Part shown: one piece after another, positions 45,580 to 58,600 of the stretch
Numbering within the stretch: the stretch's first letter is position 1
How the letters are laid out: the number at the start of each line of letters is the position of its first letter
NCBI GenBank assembly: GCA_037179335.1
Contig: JAKZHN010000047.1
Location: forward strand, 194,762 to 258,761
Source: Cyclaneusma minus
Taxonomy: Eukaryota > Ascomycota > Leotiomycetes > Marthamycetales > Marthamycetaceae
Direction: 5' to 3'
DNA length: 64,000 bases
Notes under the pieces: generated by a model
What the model was told of the DNA's origin: nothing
The model's input: only the letters and a program-made list of their open reading frames with translations
Database searches by the model: none
Program-made: the position numbers and the translations under genes

Positions 45580-46086
45580 ATGGAGCTTAAAGGTGTAGAG
45601 CTTGACAACAGGGATCTTGACAAGGCAGAGAATGCCCGCCTAGAGCTATGTAGTGCTGTCACGCAAGGGTACGTTCCTCAGTCATCCACCAAGTGAACTT
45701 GTCTGCTAATCTTAAGCCACTCAGATTTCCCAAAGGTTCTCGACAGCCCCGAAGTCTTCCCTCATCCCGCGATACCTCGACCATTTGCAACTTTCTGGAA
45801 CTTGATCCTTACGGTTCATGAACACAAAACAACCAATTCTTTCTTCTATCCGCCTATCCAAAGCCACTGGGTGCATCTTTTGCATCTGGTGGAACCAAAC
45901 GCAAATGGTACAGTGACGCTGAGCTCTGGTCTTACTACTGGCAACAGCGTTTCGTGGAAGCGATTTCGCAACTGGCTCAAGATCTGGTTCCAGATTGATT
46001 TCGATCACTCTTCCGCCCAATCCCACGCAGGCCGCAAGTTTGACGTCATTATAGGATTACGGTCTAATTATAATTTGGTGATTTGA
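45580..46086 (+). pseudogene. Truncated paralogue of the gene at 43291
   Basis: After an ATG at 45580 and an intron-like segment (about 45669-45725, with the same TCTGCTAATCTT branch region as copy 1), exon 2 encodes VLDSPEVFP...FWNLILTVHEHKTTNSF, then SWKRFRNWLKIWFQIDFDH. This parallels ILNSPNVVLP...IWNLRLMVQEHTTADSF, then SWELFCTWLKTHFKIDFDP in the upstream gene. An extra G at the donor breaks the frame between the exons. After about 46005 the similarity to the coding part ends, a large internal deletion, and the 3' flank follows. It is non-functional. Confidence 0.7.
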
Positions 46087-46318
46087 TCGGAGATTTGTTA
46101 GTATAATGGAATCGATTTTTCTGTAGTTCGTGTCTTGAAAAAGATCTTGTCGGGCCAGTCTCACGGGAAGTGCGCAGAGGGAGAGAAGGCGGTTTCATGT
46201 CTGGGTTGGTAGCAACAAGCAGTCCGAAGTTCAAATCACTTCGAACAAACAAGTATTTCTCAGAGAATAGCTACCTGTATTGACAATTGCGTGACTCCAA
46301 GGATGGCGGGGAAAAACC

Positions 46319-46552
46319 CGTTGACTCACCAGTTTGATTGCCGTCGAGCCAAGGCGGGTTCTGAAGCCTTAGTTGGAAATTTGATAAAGAGAAGCTTTTC
46401 AACATTCCCGCTTCGGTCGGCGTAGGCTCAGATCCCGAGGCTGTACAAAAATATGATGATTTCGGGCAACGATACTTTATAGCATTCCAAGCTTTTACAC
46501 CACAAGTACCACGATTCAGCATTTGCAACGACGCACAACATGAATTACATCC
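46319..46552 (+). repeat. Duplicated upstream region, copy 3 (truncated)
   Basis: GTCGAGCCAAGGCGGGTTCTGAAGCC...CATTCCCGCTTCGG...ACGACGCACAACATGAATTAC. It is related to copies 1 and 2 up to and including an ATG-bearing end, but no coding similarity follows. Confidence 0.5.
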
Positions 46553-46848
46553 GGGCCAAGATTAGTGGTCACAAGGAGCAGCTATTGCGAATTTAGTATC
46601 ACAATCTCTGAATGGCAGTAACTAGGCATGCGGCATGTGGATTTCAGTAGTCATCTTCTACAAATTCAGTGACTGGGGGGAAATTGGAGAATTGGATGAC
46701 TGACGATCATGGCAAAGGACCGGCAACTCACGGAAACAGATCAAGAGATGAGGCTAGCAATGAGAGATATGCACAAGAGATTCCATTCACCATAGTATGT
46801 AAGCCCTCATCAACTCCGAGTACGACTAAATAGGACCGCATATTCCCA

Positions 46849-47793
46849 TCAAGATTGGAGAGTCCAGTCTTCAAATTCGTTTTCTATAATCTCATAGCGC
46901 CAATCATTGTAGTCGTCTTCGAAGTCATCATAGAGATTAAGTTCTTCGAAGTAATCCTCAACCGGTGGCACGTAATTCCACAAATCCAAAGACTGGTTCT
47001 CCTCTTCACTCCATGGAGCCAACGCCCTGTTTGGGCCATGAGGTTGGTAGTCTGGCTTCTTAGACTCCGCGACGCGCTCCTTGGCCTTTTCCTTGACCAG
47101 GTTGTTCCAACGGCTGGGCTTGTGCCAGTACTTATTCAACAGCCCGGGAAGGCACTGAACATCACCAACACAGTAAGACACGATCTCTTTGGGGATAGGG
47201 CGTTGGTTGAAGACTTCGTATGAACCTCCATATTTGGCAAGGGACATTCGCTCCCCTGCCTCTTTCGCTGGCTTCCATTCTGCAAAGTCGACATCTGCTC
47301 GAAGTTCGAGGTCGCTTTGATCGACACACGTGGCCAGGTCGTTCAAGTATTTACTGGATGATGTGGTAGTACGTGTGGCGCTCTCCATAAGCTGGATGTC
47401 CACCACCCCCTGTAGTGCGACTCCGAAATGCGCGAACAAGGCGTCTGAGTCGTTGCGGACATCGAAGAAGGCCTTGGGGATTGTCTCATCTTGAAGAATA
47501 TCCCTCAAGGTTCTTCCCACCTTCTTTGGTATAACGCCAGGTGTGTTGAAGGCTTTCGGCCCCAGAAGATGCACATCGATAAGATAGACTTGTGTTCTCG
47601 GGGTCGTGTTGATGAGAAGGGTGAGGAGGGAAATTGTGCCTTCACGGCAGAGGTCTACGCCTTCGAGATCGATGTATATGAGTGGCTGAGAGAGGACTTT
47701 TGATGGATCATGTAGTGAGACGAGCAACTCAATCATGTCGCTGATTTGCTTCCGTGTGTCGATGATCTTCGTGTCCATGGGTTTTCCGACCAT
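46849..47793 (-). CDS. 3'-5' exonuclease-domain (RNase D/DnaQ-fold) protein
   Basis: Single exon, 314 residues from the Met at 47793. The frame is open 61 codons further, but a TATAAG at about 47890 and the loss of family-like sequence favour the shorter start. Exonuclease signatures: Exo I IDLEGVD with Asp42 and Glu44, Exo II FFDVRNDSDALF with Asp111/Asp115, Exo III YCVGDVQCL with Tyr207 and Asp211. All four metal-binding acids are present, so activity is plausible. The C-terminus is acidic (DLYDDFEDDYNDW is partly visible on reading). Fungal proteins of this type are usually annotated only as 3'-5' exonuclease domain proteins; the RNA or DNA substrate is not known. The neighbours give no clue. 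Confidence 0.85.
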   Translation of the reverse strand: MVGKPMDTKIIDTRKQISDMIELLVSLHDPSKVLSQPLIYIDLEGVDLCREGTISLLTLLINTTPRTQVYLIDVHLLGPKAFNTPGVIPKKVGRTLRDILQDETIPKAFFDVRNDSDALFAHFGVALQGVVDIQLMESATRTTTSSSKYLNDLATCVDQSDLELRADVDFAEWKPAKEAGERMSLAKYGGSYEVFNQRPIPKEIVSYCVGDVQCLPGLLNKYWHKPSRWNNLVKEKAKERVAESKKPDYQPHGPNRALAPWSEEENQSLDLWNYVPPVEDYFEELNLYDDFEDDYNDWRYEIIENEFEDWTLQS

Positions 47794-48374
47794 GTTGAAT
47801 GCGGTGCTGCTTTGAGAAGTGTTTGATTTCGGTAGTACAGTCTGAATAACTGACAACTGACTCACTACCACGGGTGGAAAGCGTCCATACTTATACGGTC
47901 TCGTAGGATAGGCTGATTCCGGCCGAAAGGAAGGAAGGAAAGTTTGGAGTAAATGACCTTCTAGCCAAGGCCTCAAAACCGGCTCGGGTGAAAGTCAATC
48001 AACCCATATCGACGTCTGCTATAACCACTCGATGGTCGCAACCATGCAATTGAGAATAACTCCATCCTTGATTGGATACTTATTCAGCGTGATAAATTCA
48101 ACGCCTGATCTTTAGTCAAACCCGGATTTCGGACCATGCCACTCTCCATCTGCCTAGTTGACCCTGATGCCACTCAGACTAAGATCCTTGCGATGCCCTG
48201 TAAAGCATGAGATCATGAGTTCAGAACCTCCTCTTACCAATCCACCATCCAGTAATTCCATCATGTAGATGCTGAAGGAAGGATTCGCGGCATAGCAAAG
48301 AACAACTAAACCAGTAAGAGATAAAGCCAAAGCAGAAACGAGATGGACTAAGTAGCGCAGGACAAATCACACAC
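47794..48374. other. Upstream region of exonuclease-like gene, no further gene
   Basis: It holds TATAAG at about 47890 (minus sense) and otherwise nothing recognised. Confidence 0.45.
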
Positions 48375-48957
48375 TCACTCTAGCCTCTCATCCGAACTCT
48401 CCTCAGTCTCCCATCCATCATCATCGCTGTCTTCGTCCGGAGGGAGACCTCTGTCCTGATAGTCATGGAGTTCCTCGAAGTATCGGTCGAAGTCCCAAGG
48501 CACACCATGTGACAAATCACAGAGCTCGCTCAAAAACTCGTTTTCTATATCGAGTCCAAGGGGCCAACATCCTATGCAGGTCGTGGGGGTTGGTACTGTG
48601 ATTCTCGAGTGCCGACATGCGTTCCAAGTTTTCCTCATTCACCAGCACTGTTGATGCACCTCCTCCCAATACATGTTGGGATCCCATCAAGAGGAGGTCG
48701 TACCACAACACAAAGAGCTTCATTCTTTCATACTCAGCACTCCTGGCATTCTCTTTCGTACACACTTGTACACCCCTTTGAAGCGAGTGGTACAGGGAGT
48801 TTTTGCGATGCTGTGCATTAGCAAACGATTCATGCTGGTGAACAATGACATTGCTTTTCCCTCTCAATTTCCAGCAAACTCCACCCACCTTTCTCCCTTG
48901 TCCGGAGTCCCCATGAGCCCATGTCCCATTCCCCACTTCAATCATGCAACCTTCCAA
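48375..48957 (-). pseudogene. Possible broken gene of unknown function
   Basis: Two overlapping minus-strand frames (48957-48517 and 48638-48375) each look partly coding. The first has LFVLWYDLLLMGSQHVLGGGAS and the second ends in an acidic tail (DEDSDDDGWETEESSDERLE) similar in style to the exonuclease gene's C-terminus. No splice pair joins them in the overlap, so a frameshift would be needed. It could equally be two chance frames. Confidence 0.3.
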
Positions 48958-49992
48958 TATCAGTGCTCCGCTTTTTCTGGCGATCTCTCCAATCTCTCTG
49001 GATGAAATTCAAATCCTGTACATTTTTCATTTTCGAATAGGACTCCTTGTTAAAATGATCAAAACACTGACAATTCAAGTCTGAGCGGCTGGGCATCTGG
49101 TGTGGAAGGACTGCCTGGACTAACACGCGTGCAGCAAAGAAAACACCTGTGTTTGGCAGGAGATCCCGTTCATCAACAGTCTATCCTCCATAACTCACTT
49201 CGAGTTGATATAAGTCCACTTCTTCGAGAGAGTTGAACATATAGTGGGACGACAAAAGTCTGAACCCCTTCCTGTCTCAAACGTGTAACAGTAGTTAGCT
49301 ATGTATTAAAATCTTTACAATATTCAAGAATATTCCCAATTACTGGCGATATTTATAATTATTTGGAATATTTCTAATTACTGGGGATATTTCCAATTAC
49401 TGCGAATATTCTTAAATATTGAAGGGGGGTTCAGACTTTTGTCGCATCAATGACTGTAAAAGGTGAGGGAGAGGTCATCGTGCCACGCACGGACCATCGG
49501 TACCTGCGCCTCGCCCTGCTTAACCCCATCGGGAATAGGCAAACTTTATTTATTCTCGTGCTGAGATCCAAACGGCAACGACGGACTGGATGTATTTAAT
49601 CTGCTGCCTACTCGCTTCCTCCTCTTAGAACTTCACATTTGGAGGTTTGGTCGAGCTTCACCCAGAGCAGGGCCATGATATCGACCTGTTTGTGAGGCCC
49701 CTCAATCCGCTGCAACTACTTTCCGGAGACGAGACGTTTTCGTGCTTCACAGGTACCGTGGTTGAAAACCCACATCGTCCAAACGGCGACAAGTACTGAT
49801 AGTCTGGCAGCTTGATCTGATCCACAGACGAACTTGTGGGACGTCATAGATGCCTGAGGCATGTGGAGCGTCGAGAGTCACGATCAAAGCCAAGATGCAG
49901 GGTATGGGTATCAGAATGTATTGTGTGTAGCGCGCAAGGATTTCATGTTTGCAGAGATTTCTGCTTAAGTATTGTGCGGATGCTTTAGGCAT
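48958..49992. other. Gene-poor end of island 3 with a MITE
   Basis: Only the MITE at 49250-49444 is recognised. An 81-codon minus-strand frame (49992-49747) runs to the edge of the AT block and could be the end of a gene cut by the element there, but it has no identifiable domain. Confidence 0.45.
49250..49444. mobile_element. MITE, 195 bp, with 19-bp terminal inverted repeats
   Basis: The left end CGACAAAAGTCTGAACCCC is the exact complement of the right end GGGGTTCAGACTTTTGTCG; the match extends by CTTC after two extra C. The interior is AT-rich and made of three imperfect AATATTYCYAATTACTG units. It has no coding capacity. No clear target duplication (flanks GA and CA), so the superfamily is not assigned. 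Confidence 0.75.
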
Positions 49993-52974
49993 TTATAACG
50001 TTTTATATATTTTTTTTAAAAAAAATCAAATTAGAAGCCATTTTATATATTTTTGATTTTTTCTTTTAGGGTAATGCTGGTTTTTTAATGTTTTCTTGCT
50101 GGCTATCTCCAATTTCCTTTATAATTATTCCATTTATTTATTAATTAATTAATTTGAGATTCCAAATAATAAATTAATTGAAAGAATATAAATTCGCAAA
50201 ATTAATTTCTATGCCAAATAATATCCTAGTAAAATTAAAAGGCCCTAAAATATTGACGTTTGGAATATAAAATTTAAAAGGAAATATAGCAATTGCCAAA
50301 ATTAATTAATTATTATAAATTAAAAAGTCTTCATTATAATATAGATTAATTAAATAAATGCCGGTTTTAATTTGCAAAATATGCTTTAAAACGTCTTTTG
50401 CATTATTAATTGTACAAAGTATACAATTGTAATAATATTAAAGCTATTCCGGTTATAAGTTTTAAAAATATTTTATACCGATTTAGGAAATTTAATATAA
50501 TAATTGCTTTAATAATGCAAATATATCCCGCAAAATGGTTTTAAAATAAAATTTAAATATGGATTAGTTGTTCAAAAATAATAATTGATATTTGCTTTAT
50601 AATTTATTTGCTAAAAAAATGCTTTCAATTAATTTAATAAAGAATATATATATAAGGAAATTTCTTTATTTTTATAAATTAATATTTGCTGTAAAATTAA
50701 AATAATTAGGATTTTAATAAATGCAAGATTTAAAAATTTAATTATTGATATATTTAAAAAAAAAACTAAATTTCCTAAATATTAAATTTTTTAAAATTGG
50801 AATATTTGGTAAAAACAATCCTAATAGCAAACATTTATAAATTTGGATATTATTATATTAAATATTGATTTTATTGGTATTATTTTTCTAACCTTATTTA
50901 ATTTCTTATTTATATTTATTTAAGTTTTTATATTTATATTTATTTGAATTTTTTTAAAGTTAAAGGATTTGTTTTTATTAAGCTTTTAATAGCTTAGCAA
51001 GCGGAATGCATAATAAGCGTCATTTCGCTTCTGCTTTAATGCTATAATTTTCTTGTTTTTAATAAATATTTATTTTACCATTAATTTTCTAATGCTTTTA
51101 AAATAATGGTTTATTTTAATTTGCTTTTGGGCAAAAATCTAAGCAAGATTTGCATTTTTTAATAATATATTGTCTATTTAAATTTATTTCATTTTATGCG
51201 CTATCATTTAATTTTATTTAAATTTTATTTAAATAGCCTAGGCAATTATTATTGGCTTAGCAAACGTTTTTATTGTAATGTTTTTAATTTTGGTTTTTTT
51301 AATTTTATTCGAAAAACTCTTTTGCTTATTATTTTCAGATTTTTTTTTAAAAAAAATAAGGTTAATTGCTGCTATTTAATGGTTTTTTTTAAGCTTTTAA
51401 TTGTGTATTAAAAACTTACAAAATCAATATTTGTTTTTTAATATTTTATAAATTTAATGCAAATTACTTTTGCTTATTATCCGGCAATTTCGTATTTTCC
51501 TTTTGTAATTCTTTTTTCAGCAATTATTTACCAAATTATATTTTATAAAATTTTTAAAAAAAACATATATTTTAAAATAAATATTTCCTTTTAAATTATG
51601 CTTTTTGTAATATTAATAATTTTTTTGTTTTTTAATTTTATCTTAATAATTTCTTTTAGCCTTTAATAGAAATAATTTAAAAAGTTTAATATATTGCTGC
51701 ATTTTAGCGATAGGCTTTAATATTTTATAAAAGAAATTGCAAAAACTTTGCTTTTCCGCAGTTTTTTTAAATTTATTTTAAATTTCTTTTTTTAATTTTT
51801 AATTTTGCAAGTATTGTTTCTACTTTGTTATTAAATTTATTTTTTATTATTAAATAAATAGGCAAATTTGCTTTTTTTTGCATTTGATTTTATAGCTTTT
51901 TAATTTTTTTTATTTACTGATTTTTTTAAAAAAATATTGCTGATTATTGCTAATATTGCTAATATTTTAATTTTCGAGGTTTTTATTTTCTAAATTAATT
52001 TGGATTTTTTTATTTTTTATATAGCCTTTTAATTATTATTGGCTATTTCTTGCCCTAATTAAAGCCTTTTTATTTTAATATTAATAGGAGTTTCAATAGG
52101 CTTTTTTAATTTTTCGCTATTTTTTATTATTAATTGTTTTGCCTTTTTTAAGACCATTGCTTTTGTTTTTATATATATATATTTTAATTGGTTACCAAGC
52201 TTTTTTGCTATTTTTAAATTTAATATTGCCGCTTGCTTGCTTATAATAATATAGAAAAATATATTTAATAGTATTTTTGGTTTTATTTTTTAAATTGAAA
52301 AAGATTTATAAAAGATTTATAAATACGTTTTTAATTTCATCAATATCTTTTTATAAAAGGCCTTTTTTTTAATAGCGTATTGCTTTAATCCGGAATATTT
52401 TAGAATTAAATATAAATTAATTTTGGTAAATATCCAGTTTTTTTTTATGATAAATTTATTGGATTTATTTAAAAATGTTATTTATATTATCGCTTTAAAT
52501 AATAGCCGTTCATTTTTAAATTTTGAATTTTTTATTTTTATTGTAGAATTAATTTTGCAAGTTATTTTATTTATATTGCTATTGAGTTTTTAATAAAATA
52601 TATTATTTGGCATTGCTATTTACAAATTCTGTATTTTTATTTTATCTAATTTTATTTTGCAATTAAGCGGCAAAATATCTTTTATTTAGGTATTATTAAA
52701 AAAAATAAAAGCTTGGTATTGTAAAATCGTTAATTAAATCCCGGAGAAGATTTTGTATATAAAAATAAGGCTATTTTGCTGCTTATTCCGCAAAATTTAA
52801 TTTTGGCGCATTAGTATTATTTATAATAATTTGCTTGGATCGTTTGCTGCAGTTTAAAATTTTCATTTAGTAAATAGCTTATAAAATTTTAATTGTTAAA
52901 ATTATTATATTGGCTATAATTAAAGCAAATTTAATTGCAAATTATTGGTAATTAAATAAATTTGGTATTAAGGC
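49993..52974. other. AT-rich, RIP-like block of unidentified origin
   Basis: About 3 kb of very AT-rich DNA between island 3 and the second LTR element. The plus strand is T-rich, so if it derives from a transposon the coding strand is probably minus. Translations are Lys/Asn-rich and full of stops. I could not recognise RT, transposase or integrase motifs. Small plus-strand frames (for example 51196-51411) are chance products of composition. Confidence 0.5.
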
Positions 52975-55444
52975 AGCTTAACGGCAAGGCAGTGGTTAAG
53001 GTAAAGCGACGTTATAAGCTGGAAAAGGAAATTTCCAGCTTTGCAGGATTTTAAGGGTTTTGCAAATTAGTGTAAAGCGCTAAAAATATATGCCTAGCAT
53101 GTAAAAGGGCTTGGGGCATATAGTATATAGCGCGTGCCCGAGGTATATATTTAAGGCATTTAAAATTAAAATTATAATAATATCCTTTTCCAAATTGCTA
53201 TTTATTTTAAATAGCGCTAAAAATCCTTTAAATCTTTTTAATTGTAATTTATAGATTTTATAATTTTTTTTGAAAAATATTTAATATTATGCTTTTTCTA
53301 AGCTATCCCTTTTTTAAAAAACGGCTATTTTTATTATTTATATTGCAATGTCTTTAAGCCTTTCCTTTTTTTAAATGCAATTATAATTTAATTTAAATTT
53401 TATATTAGGACGGTTGCCTATATTAAAGCGGTAGGCTATATTACACCTTTGCTATATTATAGGGTCCATTTAATAAAAAAGCCTAGGGGTCCTAATTTAT
53501 TCGGATGGTTATAATGCTATTTTTACAAATATTTTTTAAAGCCATGGAAATTAGCTTTCGATTGCCAGTTTAATTTATAATTTATTTATTTAATATAATA
53601 TACTAAATGCTAATTTAAACGGGCATTTTAATTAAATATTTCAAATGCTATTAAATTCTATTTTTTGATAATGTTTTGTAATTATTCATTCAATATTCTG
53701 CTTTTAATATTTTTGTTTTTTCGCTTATTAATTTTTTTTAATTTTAAAGTCTTTTTTATTTCCGGTTTTAATTTAAAACATATATATAAAATATATAACA
53801 TATAGGAAAAATCCTTATACTATTAAAAAGGTTTAACAACAAGCTTTTTTATATATTTTAAATACCTTTTATAAATCGGCCTATTTATTAATCCCTTTTT
53901 TTATAAAATAATTAATTTTTATACTTTTAATATTAATATAAATATATTAGCCTATTTTAAAAATCGGGGCTTTAAAACAATAAATATTGGCATTATATTT
54001 ACAGTAATTAATTAATTATTAAGCCAGTATTTTAAATTAAATAAAAATGCATTTTATTTAGTTTTTAATAATATTGGCCTTGTAAAATACTTATTTTTGA
54101 ACCGCGATTATATTTGGAAAACAAGGCTAAAATGGCTTGATATCCATTTACGGGTAAAATTTATAATTAGCGAAAAATAACATTATTTTTATAGTTTTGA
54201 ATATTTAATTATTAAAAGCAAATTTTGCTAATAATAGCCAATTTATCTAATTATTCTAAGCAAAAAATATAAAGCTTTTTAAATATTATTTTAAATAAGC
54301 GTTAAATTATTTAATTAATTTACTTATTTTAAAATAAAAGGAAAATAATAATTTTAATTTAATTTCTAGCCTTTTAAATAAATAGTTTTAAAATTAAAAA
54401 ATAGATTGGATTTTTTTATTCGATATAATATTATTGAAAATGCTATAAAAATAGTAAATCCTATTAATAAAAGCTTTTGCAAGCTTTTTAATTTTAAAAT
54501 TTATAATAAAAATAAAATAGCGTATTTTAGTAAATTAATAAACCATTATTATAATATATTAATAGCTATGGTTATTTCTGATATATTTAAGCAATAATAT
54601 AATATAATTTATTGAAATATTTAATTTAGCTTTAAAGGAAATTAGTAAAAACTATAAAAATCCGGAGAATAATAGCCTAAAAAATTTAACTCTATTATAA
54701 AATTTATATTTCTTAATATATTTTGCAATATTTTAAAATATCTCAAATTATTAATAATATTGGCTAATATTTGCGAAGAGTTTAAGTTTTTTTAAATATC
54801 CAATTACGGCTATAAAATAATGCCTACAAATAATTTAAATTGCTAAATTAGGGGCGTTAGGAAATATTTATATTTAATCTATGCCTTTTAATTTTTCTAA
54901 TATAATTTATTTATTTAAAATAAAAAAATCCAATATTTACTTTTCAAAAACCTAATGCAAATCCTTTAGCGAGGCCTTAAAACTTTTATTTCTTAGGGCC
55001 ACTAATACTAATATTGCAATGTCTGATTTTTTATAAGCTATTTTAATAATTTCCTTAATTGGTTTTTCCAAATTTTACTCCAAATTTAAAATTAGTATTA
55101 AAGTAAGCTGTATTTTTTTAAAATTTATTATTAGATTTTTTAATGCTACAAATGAGAATCTTAATTTTAATAATAGTATTTTTAATTTATATTGCAATCT
55201 TTTATTTTTAATATATTAAAATTAATTTCATAAAACCCTGCTTAATGCATTTGGCTTAATTGCTTAAAATTCTAATTTATAAATAATTTAAAAATTTAAA
55301 TTTAAAAAAACATTAAAACGATGGATTTATTTTTAATTTAGCTATTTAATTATCATAAAATATTTTAAATTATTAGAATTAATTTAAATTTTACTTTTTG
55401 TTAATAATTTTTAAATTTTATTTTTTTATTTTTTTAGGCATTTC

Positions 55445-55655
55445 TATTACACGGGGCCGAGGAGGGCGCCGTGCGGGCACCTTACAAGGCACGTACGCTA
55501 AAGGTGCGTAAAAAATAAGCATTGCTTATTAAAAAAGCTAAGCAAGGCTTTTAATATATAACATTTAGGCACTGCCATTTTTATTTAAAAAAGTAGCAAT
55601 AATTTGGCAAAATAATAATTATTTAAATTAGTAGCTATAAATTCGGCAATAATTT
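55445..55655 (+). repeat. Left LTR of the nested element (end approximate)
   Basis: It retains GC-rich parts (GGGGCCGAGGAGGGCGCCGTG at the start) and shares AAAAAAGCTAAGCAAGGCTTTT and GGCACTGCCATTTTTATTTAAAAA with the right copy. Confidence 0.65.
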
Positions 55656-58600
55656 TGTTTATAAAATTTTTATTAAAAGCCCTAAAAATCAATTTCGCTT
55701 AATGTTAAAAGAACTTAATATTAATAATAATATTAATAAAATTTATATATTAAATTAAAAAAACCGTATTTAATAAAGGCATTTCTAATATTAATAACTA
55801 AAAATAATTTAAAAATTTTCCTGCTTTAAATTAGAAATTATTGAATAGTTTTTTTTAATTAAATAGCCAATTTATTAATGCAAATTAATTTAGGCAAGCT
55901 TAAAATTAAAGCGTTTTAGCCGGAAATATAAATATATTACGCGAAAATAAAATTAATCAAGCCTTTATGTTTATTTTTAGCTTAATTTAAAGCTAAATAA
56001 ATTTAAATTCCAATAATTTTGCAATTATTTAATAAATTATTTAAAGATTTAAAGCTAAAAAAAAGATTGCGAGATTGCAGGCCAAAATTGCGATTTTTAT
56101 TTGCAAATGCAGCTTATTTAGCTTAAATTCTAATAGAAAGCAATTAATTGCCAAAAGAAATTATATATTTAAGGATTTTTATATATTAAATATTAAGCTA
56201 TATTATATATATAATATATGCAAATATTATAAATTATTTTAATGCGTAATTCTTTTTTAAAATAATATAATTTATATTTCTTATGTTTTAATTGCACTTA
56301 AAGGCTATATATATATTATATAATAATATTATTAAATAAATTATAAATTATAAAAAAGTTTACAAAAGAAAATTAAAAAAAATTAAAATTAAATATAATA
56401 AATATAAAGCGATAATATATATTATATATATTAAATTAATTTGCTAAAAAGGCTTAAAAGAAATAGAATAATTAATTCTTTTGTTATAAAATAAAGATTT
56501 TATTTTTTTATATAGAAAATATATCTTTTATACTTTTTAATAATTAGTTTATGTTTAAGCTTTGCAATAATATTAAATAAAATTTTATTTTTTAATCAAA
56601 TATTTCATTATAAATTAATATATAATATAGATTTAATATACCCAAAAATATTAACCGCAAACATAAAGTTAATTTTTAATTTAAGGCTAAAAATATATTT
56701 AATGCAAATAATTTTAAAAAGCATTATAATAATTATAATAAATTATAATATTATAGTAATTTAATATTAACCTAATTATAAAGGCTAATAGCGGAATTAA
56801 AATTAATATCTGTTTGTTTTATGCTTTAATTATATTTATAAAAAGAACATATTAGGAATTTAAATATAAAGCCTGCAAATATAAATAATCCGGTAATAAA
56901 GCGTATATGTTAAATAATAATAGCTTTGGCGGCTATAAAAGAAAAGGGCCAATTATATAAAAATAGCTTTAATTATAAACAAAATTATAATAGTTATAAT
57001 TAAAATAAATATAATTAAACTTTCTTTATAAAAGCTGCAAATAGAACCTTTTATTTTATAAATTATAAATAGACATATAATAATTAGACAAACATATTGC
57101 CAATAATTGCTTAATTTAATTTTTTTTTATAAAATAAAAATATATAATAATTAATTATTTAATGGCAATTAATATTTAAAATATGGTTTTTATTTTTGCC
57201 TTTATTAATAATGGATTAAATAAAAGTTTTATATTATTAATATTTGCGAAAAGTAAATATAAATTGGTATATATATATAATATTTATAGATTTGCTTTTT
57301 TAATAAAAATAAAAATAAAAATAAATAAAATTATAGATCTTTCATTAAAATCTTTAATAATAAAAATAATATAAAAAGTTAAAAAATAAAAAAATAAAAA
57401 ATATTTGCGTATTTATATAATTTCCTTTCAAATATGCTTTAATTTAAATAAATATATAATAAATATTATAATTAAATTAAGGCCAGCTTTAGTTATAAAT
57501 GCTGAATTAAATATAAAGGTATTATTTAAAATAAACTGGATAAATTAAAGGAGCTAAGCGCAATAATTGATATTTTAAATATAGTAAATAAAATATTATT
57601 ATATATAAAAGCTGGAAATATAATATTAAATTAGATAAAATAATATTTAATAAAATAAATAAAAAACTATTTTTTATAAAAAGTGCTATAAATTTAAATA
57701 AGAATTTTATTATATGCAGATTAGGCAAAATATTAAAGTTTTGGTAAAATAAACTTCGATTTTAATATGCTTTTAAGGCTATAAATTGCTAAATATTAAA
57801 AATATTTATAAAAATTATATAGCAAAATTAAAGTTAAAATTAAAGCAAGAAATTAAAATATAAAAAACCAAAAAAACTAAGCTATTTTAATAATATTTTT
57901 AATGCAATAAAAGCTGGTATATTATTTATATATTTTAATTAAAATTGTATTATAAAAACTAAAATAAATTTGTTTTATTAATTTATTTATAAGCTATTTA
58001 AAAAATAGCTAATTATATTAAAAAATATTTTAATAATGCATTAATAAAAAGCTGGATTTATAAACTAAAAGGCCTAATAGAAATTTTTATATTATTTATA
58101 TTTAAAAAACTAGCTTATATTTATATATTAATTATAAAACATTAAATAATATTAATATTAACGATTGCTATTTATATTCTTTAATTAATAAATTTCTAGC
58201 TAAGTTAAAAAGAGCCAAAAGTTTTATTAAGCTGAATTTTAAAAATGCGTATTATAAAATTTATATATAAAAGGGAAATAAATAGAAAATTATATTTTAT
58301 ATAAATTATAGCTATTTTAAATATTTTGTAATATCTTTTAAATTAATAAAGATATTAGCTATATTTTAAGCTTATATAAATATAATGCTTAGGGAATTTT
58401 TAAGTATTATTATAATAATTTATTTTAATAATGTTTTAATTTATTTGGAAAATTTTAGAAAATATAATAAATATATAAAAGCCATATTTAAAAATTTATA
58501 AAATTGGCTTTTTATAAAACAAAAGCAAATGGAAATTTAAAATAAATAAGATTTTATTTTTAGATTTTGTAAAAAAAACGATATATATATATAAAGCTGG

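Noticed and set aside
49747..49992. 81-codon minus-strand frame at the edge of AT block 3
   Set aside because: No domain and no start or splice support; noted only as a possible truncated gene end.
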